Shown piece by piece: positions 34,040-40,929 of a DNA stretch of 64,000 bases; positions within the stretch are counted from its first letter, which is position 1, and every line of letters begins with the position of its first letter. Source of the DNA: Candidatus Heimdallarchaeota archaeon (lineage in GTDB: Archaea > Asgardarchaeota > Heimdallarchaeia > Heimdallarchaeales > Heimdallarchaeaceae); assembly GCA_018238545.1 (NCBI GenBank), contig JABCTC010000020.1, forward strand, positions 1 to 64,000, written 5' to 3'. The notes beneath the pieces were generated by a model. It saw nothing but the letters and a program-made list of their open reading frames with translations. It was not told where the DNA came from and ran no database searches. The position numbers and the translations under genes were made by a program.

Positions 34040-34579
34040 TCATTTGTGATTCTTTCCCTTTTCGAAAGCAACAAGATTTTTCTCGATGAACCTTGCTCGC
34101 ACCTTCGCTTTCATGACTTGAACAAAAGCCTCTTCAGAGAAAAGATCAGTGTTGGCACATACAAAACCTAACATCGCTATATTAGCATATAAACGACTTC
34201 CAAGAGTTTCTGCTATTGCGGTTGCGGGTATTTTGTGAATTTTGCTGGCTTTCTTTGCATGGTCATCTAAAGTTACAAGGTTTTCCTCAACAAAGATAAT
34301 TCCACCTTCTTTCAAACGGGGGATATATTTGTGATAAGCTTCTTCAGACATTACAACAAAATAATCAAATGCTGTAGATTTAGGATAATCAATGGTTTGA
34401 GTATCAATCACAACATCACAACTACTAGCTCCTCCTCTGCTTTCAGGACCATAACTCTGTGTCATTACTGAATTCTTACCTTCTTCGTGAAGACTAATGA
34501 CTTCTCCAACAAGCCTTCCCATGAGAGCAATTCCTTGCCCACCAAATCCAGCAAAACGAATTTCTATTCTGTCACTCAT
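34040..34579 (-). CDS. korC: 2-oxoglutarate:ferredoxin oxidoreductase, gamma subunit
   Basis: IRFAGFGGQGIALMGRLVGE (about 7-26) and SYGPESRGGASSCDVVI (about 43-59) are the conserved blocks of the gamma chain of 2-oxoacid:ferredoxin oxidoreductases. The stand-alone form with alpha, beta and a delta ferredoxin in the order D-A-B-C is typical of archaeal 2-oxoglutarate enzymes. The enzyme oxidatively decarboxylates 2-oxoglutarate to succinyl-CoA and reduces ferredoxin, or runs in reverse for carbon fixation. It follows korB by 2 bases. Confidence 0.88.
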   Translation of the reverse strand: MSDRIEIRFAGFGGQGIALMGRLVGEVISLHEEGKNSVMTQSYGPESRGGASSCDVVIDTQTIDYPKSTAFDYFVVMSEEAYHKYIPRLKEGGIIFVEENLVTLDDHAKKASKIHKIPATAIAETLGSRLYANIAMLGFVCANTDLFSEEAFVQVMKAKVRARFIEKNLVAFEKGKNHK

Positions 34580-34581
34580 TT

Positions 34582-35451
34582 TTATGCCCCCTTATCTTTA
34601 GATGCTGTCGACATTCTTTGAATGCTAAGTAAATTGTCAGTCAAAGTTGGTTTATCATGAATATCTACAAATTTACCTACAATAATTGGTCCTTCCTTGC
34701 CAATTGCGACTTTTTCTGTATCTATTCCGTGTTCAATCACTGATCGTTCCTTAAATGCTTCTAATATTGCTATCCCTTCTCTTAATTGGTTTCTTCTACC
34801 ATAAGTTGTTGGACATGCACCTAATACCTCAACAAAAGAGAACCCTTGGTGATTGATTGCTTCAACAAAAGATTCTTTCACTCTTCTGACATCTAAGGCT
34901 GTCCATCTTGCAATATAAGTAGCCCCGCATGACTTCACTAGTTCTGGCAAATTGAAAGGTTCCTCGATATTACCATAGGGGGCAGTAGTCTGAACTTGAC
35001 CTTTATATGAAGTAGGCCCCACTTGTCCACCAGTCATACCATATTGAAAATTGTTTACGCAAATAACTGTGATGTTAGCATTTCTTCTTGCTGCGTGAAT
35101 CAGATGATTTCCACCTATTGAAGCGAGATCTCCATCACCTGAGATGACAATAATTTTTCTGTTGGGGTCAGTTAGACCAAGACCAATAGCAAAAGGTATT
35201 GCTCTCCCATGTGTTGTGTGGAAAGAATCGAAATTCAAATATCCTGCTGTTCGACCGGTACATCCAATACCTGAGATAACTGCAATATTTTTTTGTTCTA
35301 TTCCTGATTCTTTTATTGCTTCTATTATCACTGTCATGACTGAACCCAAACTACATCCGGGACACCAAATGTGTGGTATTCTCCCCTTCCTTAGATAACC
35401 ATCAAGAGGGTGTTCCTCTGCTTCTATCAAACCAATTTCTTCTTCGGTCAT
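34582..35451 (-). CDS. korB: 2-oxoglutarate:ferredoxin oxidoreductase, beta subunit
   Basis: The thiamine-diphosphate-binding chain is recognised by IWCPGCSLGSVMTVI (about 28-42), GIGCTGRTAGYLNFDSFHTTHGRAIPFAIG, and ISGDGDLASIGGNHLIHAARRN with the GDG...N cofactor motif (about 104-130). It overlaps korA by 4 bases. The length and the HGRA block favour the 2-oxoglutarate subtype over pyruvate, but substrate range needs testing. Confidence 0.9.
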   Translation of the reverse strand: MTEEEIGLIEAEEHPLDGYLRKGRIPHIWCPGCSLGSVMTVIIEAIKESGIEQKNIAVISGIGCTGRTAGYLNFDSFHTTHGRAIPFAIGLGLTDPNRKIIVISGDGDLASIGGNHLIHAARRNANITVICVNNFQYGMTGGQVGPTSYKGQVQTTAPYGNIEEPFNLPELVKSCGATYIARWTALDVRRVKESFVEAINHQGFSFVEVLGACPTTYGRRNQLREGIAILEAFKERSVIEHGIDTEKVAIGKEGPIIVGKFVDIHDKPTLTDNLLSIQRMSTASKDKGA

Positions 35452-36614
35452 TTTGTTCGCCTCTCTATTTCTTCTACTATTTCTGTGGGAGTATGAATGG
35501 CTCCGCCTAGTTTGAATAAACCGTGAACCTTTGATTTTCCTTCAACAGCTCGTTGAACTTCTCGTGTAACTTGACCTGAATTTATTTCTGTAATGAAAAT
35601 AGCTTTAACCTTTGAAGCTATTTGTGCTATTTGTTCATCTGGAAATGGCCAAATAGTAATTAATCTCAAATAACCAACTTTTAGACCTTTTTTTCGGGCA
35701 AGATTAACTGCTCCCTTAGCAGCTCTTGAACTAATACCGAAAGAGATAATGACAAACTCAGCATCATCAAGCATGTACTCTTCAAGCTTGATTATTTTAT
35801 CTTTGTTTTTTCTAATTTTATCTAAAAGTCGTGTAAGTAGAACTTCTTGCGAGTTCACGTCTAAAGCGGGATATCCTCTTTCATCGTGTGTCAAACCTGT
35901 TGCCATTACATTATAACCCTCACCAGCAACAGCCATTGGAGGTATCAAGTCATCATCTGCTTTGTAGGGTAGATGACCTTCAGCTTCATCTGTTGGTTTC
36001 TTTCTGTTGACAATTTCAATTTTATCTGCTTCAGGAATAACTAGTTTTTCGCTCATGTGACCTATAGTTTCATCCATTAATATCGTTACAGGAACTCGGT
36101 ACTCTTCAGCTAGATTAAATGCTGTAACAGCAAGATCAAAGCATTCCTGTACACTATTTGGAGATAGTGCGATAATTTCATAGTCTCCATGACTTCCCCA
36201 TCTTGCTTGTTGGATATCCTGTTGACCTACTAAGGTTGGTAATCCGGTAGATGGTCCACCACGTTGAACATTTACGATAACACAAGGTGTTTCCGTCATA
36301 ATTCCTAAACCAATGTTTTCCAACATTAAGGAATAACCTGGTCCAGAAGTAGCAGTCATCGATTTCCAACCACCCCAACTTGCACCCAAAATTGAAGCTA
36401 TTGAAGCAATTTCATCCTCAAATTGTACAAAATGTCCATTAGATTGAGGCAATTTGATTGACATATGTTCTGCAACTTCAGAGCTTGGTGTTATAGGATA
36501 CCCACCAAAAAATTTACATCCAGCAGCAAGTGATCCTTCAGCTACTGCTAAATTTCCACTAGTGAAAAATTCACCAGTATTAACCATTGGCGCATTTATT
36601 TTTTTATCACTCAA
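35448..36614 (-). CDS. korA: 2-oxoglutarate:ferredoxin oxidoreductase, alpha subunit
   Basis: The alpha chain contains GNLAVAEGSLAAGCKFFGGYPITPSSEV (about 20-47), FEDEIASIASILGASWGG and TSGPGYSLMLENIGL, the standard blocks of the pyrimidine-binding half of 2-oxoacid:ferredoxin oxidoreductases, followed by the C-terminal transketolase-like domain. VNVQRGGPSTGLPT is the CoA/substrate-site signature. It is the second gene in the operon and overlaps korD by 8 bases. Confidence 0.9.
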   Translation of the reverse strand: MSDKKINAPMVNTGEFFTSGNLAVAEGSLAAGCKFFGGYPITPSSEVAEHMSIKLPQSNGHFVQFEDEIASIASILGASWGGWKSMTATSGPGYSLMLENIGLGIMTETPCVIVNVQRGGPSTGLPTLVGQQDIQQARWGSHGDYEIIALSPNSVQECFDLAVTAFNLAEEYRVPVTILMDETIGHMSEKLVIPEADKIEIVNRKKPTDEAEGHLPYKADDDLIPPMAVAGEGYNVMATGLTHDERGYPALDVNSQEVLLTRLLDKIRKNKDKIIKLEEYMLDDAEFVIISFGISSRAAKGAVNLARKKGLKVGYLRLITIWPFPDEQIAQIASKVKAIFITEINSGQVTREVQRAVEGKSKVHGLFKLGGAIHTPTEIVEEIERRTK

Positions 36615-36942
36615 CTTCCATTTCCTCCTCTTCTACAGGTTTTTTGACAAAAATAGCGAATTCAGGACATATTAGTTCACAGAAATGACATTCAGTACAG
36701 TTCTCGAATGTTTTTCCTTCAATAAGTCTTGGTGGATGATATCCCTTCTCGTTGATTTCATCGGATAATTCCAGTATTTCTTCTGGGCAAAATTCTATAC
36801 ACCACCTACATTCTTTGCATCTAGAAGAAATAATGTGAATCTCAGGTGTAACTATTTTCCATTCTTTAATATCTACAAAAGCAGGCCATTCTGCTTTTTT
36901 CTTTTTCCGATCAAAACTATAGTTCATCAATGAATCCCGCAA
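36607..36942 (-). CDS. korD: 2-oxoglutarate:ferredoxin oxidoreductase, delta (ferredoxin) subunit
   Basis: This 111-residue dicluster ferredoxin carries CKECRWCIEFCPEEIL (about 42-57) and CTECHFCELICPEFAIF (about 80-96). It is the electron-exit subunit of the four-part oxidoreductase and opens the 13-gene operon. A second in-frame Met (MNYSFDRK, 36927) is an alternative start. A TATA-like CTTATAAG lies about 45 bases upstream. Confidence 0.88.
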   Translation of the reverse strand: MRDSLMNYSFDRKKKKAEWPAFVDIKEWKIVTPEIHIISSRCKECRWCIEFCPEEILELSDEINEKGYHPPRLIEGKTFENCTECHFCELICPEFAIFVKKPVEEEEMEVE

Positions 36943-36983
36943 ACCACTAATTAATTTCAGTTTGAGGGAACAAATATTCGACT

Positions 36984-36991
36984 CTTATAAG
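36984..36991 (-). promoter_or_regulatory. TATA box of the korDABC-hdr-fumarate reductase operon
   Basis: CTTATAAG lies 42-49 bases upstream of the korD ATG on the minus strand, predicting a start site near 36960 and a leader of about 20 bases. It is the only good TATA match in the immediate upstream region, and no promoter-like gap occurs inside the operon, where all spacings are under 40 bases. Confidence 0.45.
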
Positions 36992-37348
36992 TTTTGTTAA
37001 AAGGACACGAATTTCCTCTTTTAATTGAGTAAAATCAATTGTGAGCCATTTTACTATTTTGTATTCTACTGTCCTCATATATAAAGGATTGACCTTAGAC
37101 GAATTGTGACATTTTTGTCGTTACTTGCTTTTTTTCGACTGTGCAAACTATAAACAACTTGCCATTTTTGTTATAAAATGAAATCTTTTTTGAAAATCTT
37201 GTATATTTTGCCATTTATTAGTTATTGAAATGAATTTAATGTTCCTTTTAATTCACCATCAAATGTTTTTCATGATTTGTACTTTTAAATCAAATTATTG
37301 CAAGAAGAATAATAACAAATTGTACTAGAATTAGAGAAATATTAAAGA
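36992..37348. other. Intergenic region between the redox operon and the small GTPase gene
   Basis: This 350-base AT-rich stretch holds no ORF. It contains a strong TATA-like ATATAAAGG at 37079-37087 that is about 290 bases from the nearest plus-strand start codon, a GACATTTTTGTC small inverted repeat at about 37108-37119, and several T-tracts. A short untranslated transcript starting near 37107 is possible, but I see no stable stem to support a structured RNA. Confidence 0.3.
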
Positions 37349-37358
37349 GTTATAAAGG
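37349..37358 (+). promoter_or_regulatory. TATA box of the small GTPase gene (decides start at 37379)
   Basis: GTTATAAAGG is centred about 26 bases upstream of the ATG at 37379, predicting a leaderless mRNA that begins at that ATG. The track start (TTG, 37364) would lie upstream of the predicted transcription start. Confidence 0.55.
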
Positions 37359-37378
37359 AATATTTGTATCTGTTGAAA

Positions 37379-38020
37379 ATGTTGTCAAGAGATTTATCTA
37401 TAACAATCATGGGAAATACCGGGGTAGGGAAAAGTACTTTGATTAAACGTCTTAAAGGGGAATCTGTTGAAGATATCAGCCCCACAACTAATATAGAGGT
37501 TCATGAAAAAACTATCCGATTGAAGAGTCAGTCATACAAGTCTGCATTTAGTCTTGAGAAATATCGTAGCTATAAGGTATTAGCCGTTGACTGTCCTGGG
37601 GATATGAGTTTGTGGCCATACTGGAAGAAAGCTTTAGTAGACTATAAAACGCATGGAATTATCTTCATTATTGACCCCACTCAAGATGCGAAGATTCAGA
37701 TTGATGCTCTCACACAAGTTTCAAATTACTACTTAATGACACTTGATGATGATGTTGTTAAGGCTGAAAGAAAAGCTAGAAAAGAGAAAGCCATCTTTTT
37801 CTTAGTTGTTAATAAAATAGATTTGTTAGATAACAGCAAAGGAAAAGCTGATCAATTGTTACGTGACTATTACCAAACTGCGTGGAATCATCTTAAAGAA
37901 AGATATCCTAAGAGCGGTCATTATTGGGAAGCTATTTCAGCAATTGATGAATCTGAAGAAATGTATTCTATTATTGATGGTATTTTTGAAACTATAAAGC
38001 GAGAAATTTATGGTGACTAA
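37379..38020 (+). CDS. Arf/Ras-like small GTPase
   Basis: All G motifs are present: P-loop GNTGVGKST (G1), a switch-I Thr in SPTTNIEV (G2), DCPGD (G3), NKID (G4) and a late SAI (G5). The G3 form D-C-P-G-D and the insertion between G3 and G4 recall Arf/SR-beta-type GTPases more than Rab or Rag. There is no lipid-attachment Cys motif at the C-terminus and no membrane helix. Expansion of such GTPases is a hallmark of Asgard archaea. I start the protein at ATG 37379, five codons into the track ORF, because of the TATA spacing. Its regulators are unknown; a possible folliculin-like protein is encoded 3 kb away. Confidence 0.86.
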   Translation: MLSRDLSITIMGNTGVGKSTLIKRLKGESVEDISPTTNIEVHEKTIRLKSQSYKSAFSLEKYRSYKVLAVDCPGDMSLWPYWKKALVDYKTHGIIFIIDPTQDAKIQIDALTQVSNYYLMTLDDDVVKAERKARKEKAIFFLVVNKIDLLDNSKGKADQLLRDYYQTAWNHLKERYPKSGHYWEAISAIDESEEMYSIIDGIFETIKREIYGD

Positions 38021-38088
38021 TCTCCCCTAATTTCAAGCTAAGAGAGAAAAGTTTTTTTATCGTTTTTTTTCCTTGGATAAGTGATAGT

Positions 38089-39003
38089 ATGAGCGAGGAA
38101 AATAAAAAAGAAGAAAATGCTCAAGATAAACCTGCATCTGCAGAAGTGGTTGAAGATAAACCTGCATCTGCAGAAGTGGTTGAAGATAAACCTGCATCTG
38201 CAGAAGTGGTTGAAGATAAACCTGCAGATGCAGAAGTGGTTGAAGATAAACCTGCAGATGCAGAAGTGGTTGAAGATAAACCTGCAAAAAAGACACAAAA
38301 ATACATACATAATTGCACTAAATGTGGTAAATGTTGTGAGAAATGGACTGAAATCCCTTTTTATCTAGAAGATCTCCAACGATGGATCAAAGATGGTTCT
38401 ATCAATTATGTTTTGCCATTTATTCAATTGGAAGAAACTCCTCCAATGTATGTGCGAATGTTTCTGAAAAGAACACCCGTTGAAGGTGAAGATCCTAATC
38501 CTTCTGGTTGCCCGTTATATGATTACGAGAATAAAATCTGCAATTTATACAGCTCAATGCCTTTACATTGCGTTGCTTATCCTTTAGCTTATAACGGTGA
38601 GAAGTTCTATCTTGTTGACACAGAATCGCCAGGATTAGGTTCAGGCAGTATGTCAAAAGAATCTTTAGCAGAAGCCAGATTACGCGCAAAAAACCATTTT
38701 TCAGCACTTACATCAACAAGTTCCATACTTCCATTAATTTATTCTCTAATCCTCAGAAATATGATGCAAAGAAACCAAGAAGCAATGGATAGTATGTCTG
38801 AGGAAGATAGAAAACAGTTAGACGAATTGATGAAAAAATCTGAAGAAAGCACAACTGATGAAACTGAACCAACTGATGAAACTGAACCAACTGATGAAAC
38901 TGAACCAACTGATGAAACTGAACCAACTGATGAAACTGAACCAACTGATGAAACTGAAGAAGAAATAGATGATTTTGAAGATTTGGAGGACATAGAAAAA
39001 TAA
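38089..39003 (+). CDS. YkgJ-type cysteine-cluster protein flanked by acidic tandem repeats
   Basis: The core (about 72-205) is a zinc/iron-chelating YkgJ-like domain: CTKCGKCCEKW at its start and GCPLYDYENKICNLYSSMPLHC further on, giving the usual cluster of eight or so Cys. It is preceded by five copies of a 10-residue repeat DKPASAEVVE or DKPADAEVVE and followed by six copies of TDETEP, so both tails are highly acidic and probably disordered. There is no membrane segment. The function of YkgJ proteins is not settled. A convergent terminator hairpin follows the stop codon. Confidence 0.82.
   Translation: MSEENKKEENAQDKPASAEVVEDKPASAEVVEDKPASAEVVEDKPADAEVVEDKPADAEVVEDKPAKKTQKYIHNCTKCGKCCEKWTEIPFYLEDLQRWIKDGSINYVLPFIQLEETPPMYVRMFLKRTPVEGEDPNPSGCPLYDYENKICNLYSSMPLHCVAYPLAYNGEKFYLVDTESPGLGSGSMSKESLAEARLRAKNHFSALTSTSSILPLIYSLILRNMMQRNQEAMDSMSEEDRKQLDELMKKSEESTTDETEPTDETEPTDETEPTDETEPTDETEPTDETEEEIDDFEDLEDIEK
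38125..38274 (+). repeat. Five tandem 30-base repeats inside the YkgJ-like gene
   Basis: Units of GATAAACCTGCATCTGCAGAAGTGGTTGAA are repeated five times head to tail; the first three are identical and the last two carry CAGAT instead of CATCT. A partial sixth unit follows. The near-perfect DNA identity indicates recent expansion and likely copy-number variation between strains. ORFs in all other frames over this array are artefacts. Confidence 0.9.
38854..38961 (+). repeat. Six tandem 18-base repeats inside the YkgJ-like gene
   Basis: ACTGATGAAACTGAACCA is repeated five times without change and a sixth time ending GAA instead of CCA, encoding TDETEP units. This is a second, independent minisatellite in the same gene. 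Confidence 0.9.
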
Positions 39004-39016
39004 AAGGGCCCTAAGG

Positions 39017-39032
39017 CTGAGGAACCCCTCAG
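39017..39032. terminator. Hairpin between convergent genes
   Basis: CTGAGG-AACC-CCTCAG forms a 6-base stem with a 4-base loop in the 33-base gap between the YkgJ-like gene and ribA. It could terminate plus-strand transcription; TTTCTT follows. Archaeal termination usually relies on T-tracts, so the hairpin may be secondary. Confidence 0.45.
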
Positions 39033-39036
39033 TTTC

Positions 39037-39717
39037 TTATTCACTCTCATCTTGACAATATAAGTCTCCTGACCCCATCAGATGCCCATCATCTGATTTT
39101 GTATTTAGATATTTTAGATTGTAAACATTTGGTTTAATCGAAATTGGTATTCGATCTGTAACATCGATACCTGCATCACATAGACCAGCAACTTTTGTTG
39201 GATTATTTGTCATTAATTTAACAGATTGGATTTTCAATGCTTTTAATGCGTCAATAGCTACTAAATATGACCTCTCATCCTTATTGAACCCCAATAATTC
39301 ATTAGCTTCATTGGTATTGTATCCCATTTCCTGTAATGTGTATGTCTTCAATTTGTTAAATAGTCCAATCCCTCTTCCTTCTTGTCTTAAATATATCAGA
39401 ATACCATATTCCTCTTTTGCAATATGATCCATCGCGAATTCTAACTGTTCTCTGCAATCGCATCTCAAGGATGTAAAAGCATCACCTGTCAAACATTCAG
39501 AATGGATTCTCATAGGGACATTCTCTTTTCCTATAGGGTTTCCTTTTATGATAATGGTATGTTCTTTCATGTCTCTCAAACTTAGAAAACCTATAATTTC
39601 AAATTCACCATGCTGCGTAGGTAATTTTGCTATTGATCCAAAATGAACTAGTTCTGTATCTTTTAACCCTAGTTTGACAATTTTCGCTCTGATACTACGT
39701 TCAATATCGTCTGTCAT
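39037..39717 (-). CDS. ribA: GTP cyclohydrolase II
   Basis: The zinc-binding ECLTGDAFTSLRCDC (C75, C86, C88) and the catalytic RQEGRGIGL (111-119) are exactly those of GTP cyclohydrolase II, which opens the GTP imidazole ring as the first step of riboflavin synthesis. The protein is a stand-alone 226-residue enzyme without the RibB domain common in bacteria. Most archaea use the different ArfA/GCH III enzyme, so a RibA-type gene here is notable and may be of bacterial origin. It is the third gene of the Sir2-acylphosphatase-ribA group. Confidence 0.92.
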   Translation of the reverse strand: MTDDIERSIRAKIVKLGLKDTELVHFGSIAKLPTQHGEFEIIGFLSLRDMKEHTIIIKGNPIGKENVPMRIHSECLTGDAFTSLRCDCREQLEFAMDHIAKEEYGILIYLRQEGRGIGLFNKLKTYTLQEMGYNTNEANELLGFNKDERSYLVAIDALKALKIQSVKLMTNNPTKVAGLCDAGIDVTDRIPISIKPNVYNLKYLNTKSDDGHLMGSGDLYCQDESE

Positions 39718-39769
39718 TTTTTCCGTCTCGTTATCTGTTATTTTCTGCTTTTTGTATATTGAGTTCGTG

Positions 39770-40057
39770 CTAATATATTAACTTGAATACATTTAATTTT
39801 CCTTCTGGTTCTTTCCATTTAACATCAATATTGTAAACTTTTGCGGAAGGGGGACCTCTCTTTGCATAACCTATGAGATTGAATAGTTTCTCTTCTTTGC
39901 CTTCTGCTATGATTTCTACAGTTCCATCTCTAAGGTTTCTTACTGTGCCCACCAAATTTAATCTAGTAGCATAATCCCTAGTAGATGCTCTGAAAAAGAC
40001 TCCTTGAACTATACCTGTAACAATGATTTCTACTCTTTTTAACGAATTATCAGTCAT
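39770..40057 (-). CDS. acyP: Acylphosphatase
   Basis: This small enzyme hydrolyses acyl phosphates; the catalytic Arg lies in GIVQGVFFRASTRDYA and the Asn in VGTVRNLRDGTVE, both in standard positions. I chose the second Met (40057), because it overlaps the Sir2 stop codon as ATGACTGA, a typical coupled start, and the seven extra track residues lie upstream of the family's usual start. It is co-transcribed with Sir2 and ribA. Confidence 0.9.
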   Translation of the reverse strand: MTDNSLKRVEIIVTGIVQGVFFRASTRDYATRLNLVGTVRNLRDGTVEIIAEGKEEKLFNLIGYAKRGPPSAKVYNIDVKWKEPEGKLNVFKLIY

Positions 40058-40826
40058 TATTTCTGTACCTACTAACATATTTCTTGATTAATATATCAGA
40101 AAACTCTGGAAGAATCTTTTCACAAGGTCCAAAGAAAGAGTGGTCTGAAATAGCTGTAAGGGGGGTTTCTTCGATGTTAAATTCAAGAAGAACTGCACCA
40201 TTATTCTTTGCAAACAAAGGTAATGATGCTACTGGGTGAACAACTCCTGATGTCCCAATTATAAGTACTATATTTGCTTGATTTACCCAATTTACAGCTT
40301 CTTGCCATTTGATTTGATCTAGTGGTTCTCCGAACCAGACTACATCAGGTCGAAGTAAGTTCTTTTTACATTTTGGACATTTTGGGACGATATCTTTCTG
40401 CTCTGCAAACTCTTTGTTATCCCATCTTTGAATATAATCGCAAACTTGACATCGAGCATACCTTATCCTACCGTGTACTTCGACAATTTTTTTGGTATTC
40501 GCAATTTCATGCAACCCATCTACATTTTGTGTAATAACACCTATCAAAAGTCCTTCTTCTTCTAGTTTCGTTAAGGCTTCGTGTGCTGGGTTTGGTTGCG
40601 CTTGCAACAGAATCCTCATGCGAGCTCTATACCACTCCCAAACAAGATTAGGATCATTGCTAAATGCGTAGGGTGTTGCTAAATCTTGAGCGTGATATTG
40701 ATTCCAAAGACCATCCTCTCCTCTAAAAGTAGGCATGCCCGAAGCTTTGGATATTCCTGCACCTACTAGAACAACAATTTTTGGTTCCAGTTCTAATAAA
40801 TTATCAGTAATGGAATCGATACTCAT
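40050..40826 (-). CDS. Sir2-family NAD-dependent protein deacylase
   Basis: GAGISKASGMPTFR (22-35), TQNVDGLH (99-106), catalytic His118 in VEVHGR and zinc Cys pairs at 126/129 and 150/153 identify a complete Sir2 enzyme of 258 residues. A Tyr and Arg in WEWYRARMR (64-72) match the residues that bind succinyl or malonyl groups in class III (SIRT5/CobB-like) sirtuins. It overlaps acyP by 8 bases. Coupling to an acylphosphatase suggests a shared theme of removing acyl groups. Confidence 0.93.
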   Translation of the reverse strand: MSIDSITDNLLELEPKIVVLVGAGISKASGMPTFRGEDGLWNQYHAQDLATPYAFSNDPNLVWEWYRARMRILLQAQPNPAHEALTKLEEEGLLIGVITQNVDGLHEIANTKKIVEVHGRIRYARCQVCDYIQRWDNKEFAEQKDIVPKCPKCKKNLLRPDVVWFGEPLDQIKWQEAVNWVNQANIVLIIGTSGVVHPVASLPLFAKNNGAVLLEFNIEETPLTAISDHSFFGPCEKILPEFSDILIKKYVSRYRNND

Positions 40827-40929
40827 TACTAATGAATCTCACTTTGACATAAAAAAGTAATGTGTGAATGAATCAAAGTTTCTTTCATGTAAAAAAACAA
40901 AAAAGCTAAGTCATAATTTTCTGGTTTAA

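Noticed and set aside
38038-38368. Several repeat-rich ORFs on both strands (90, 79, 83 and 65 aa)
   Set aside because: They are frame shadows of the 30-base tandem repeat in the YkgJ-like gene; only the plus frame from 38089 contains a recognisable domain.
38125-38961. CRISPR-like array
   Set aside because: Repeats are contiguous, in frame and without spacers, so they are coding minisatellites.
38739-39050. 103 aa and 63 aa minus-strand ORFs rich in SVGSVS and LVQFHQ
   Set aside because: They are shadows of the TDETEP-encoding 18-base repeat.
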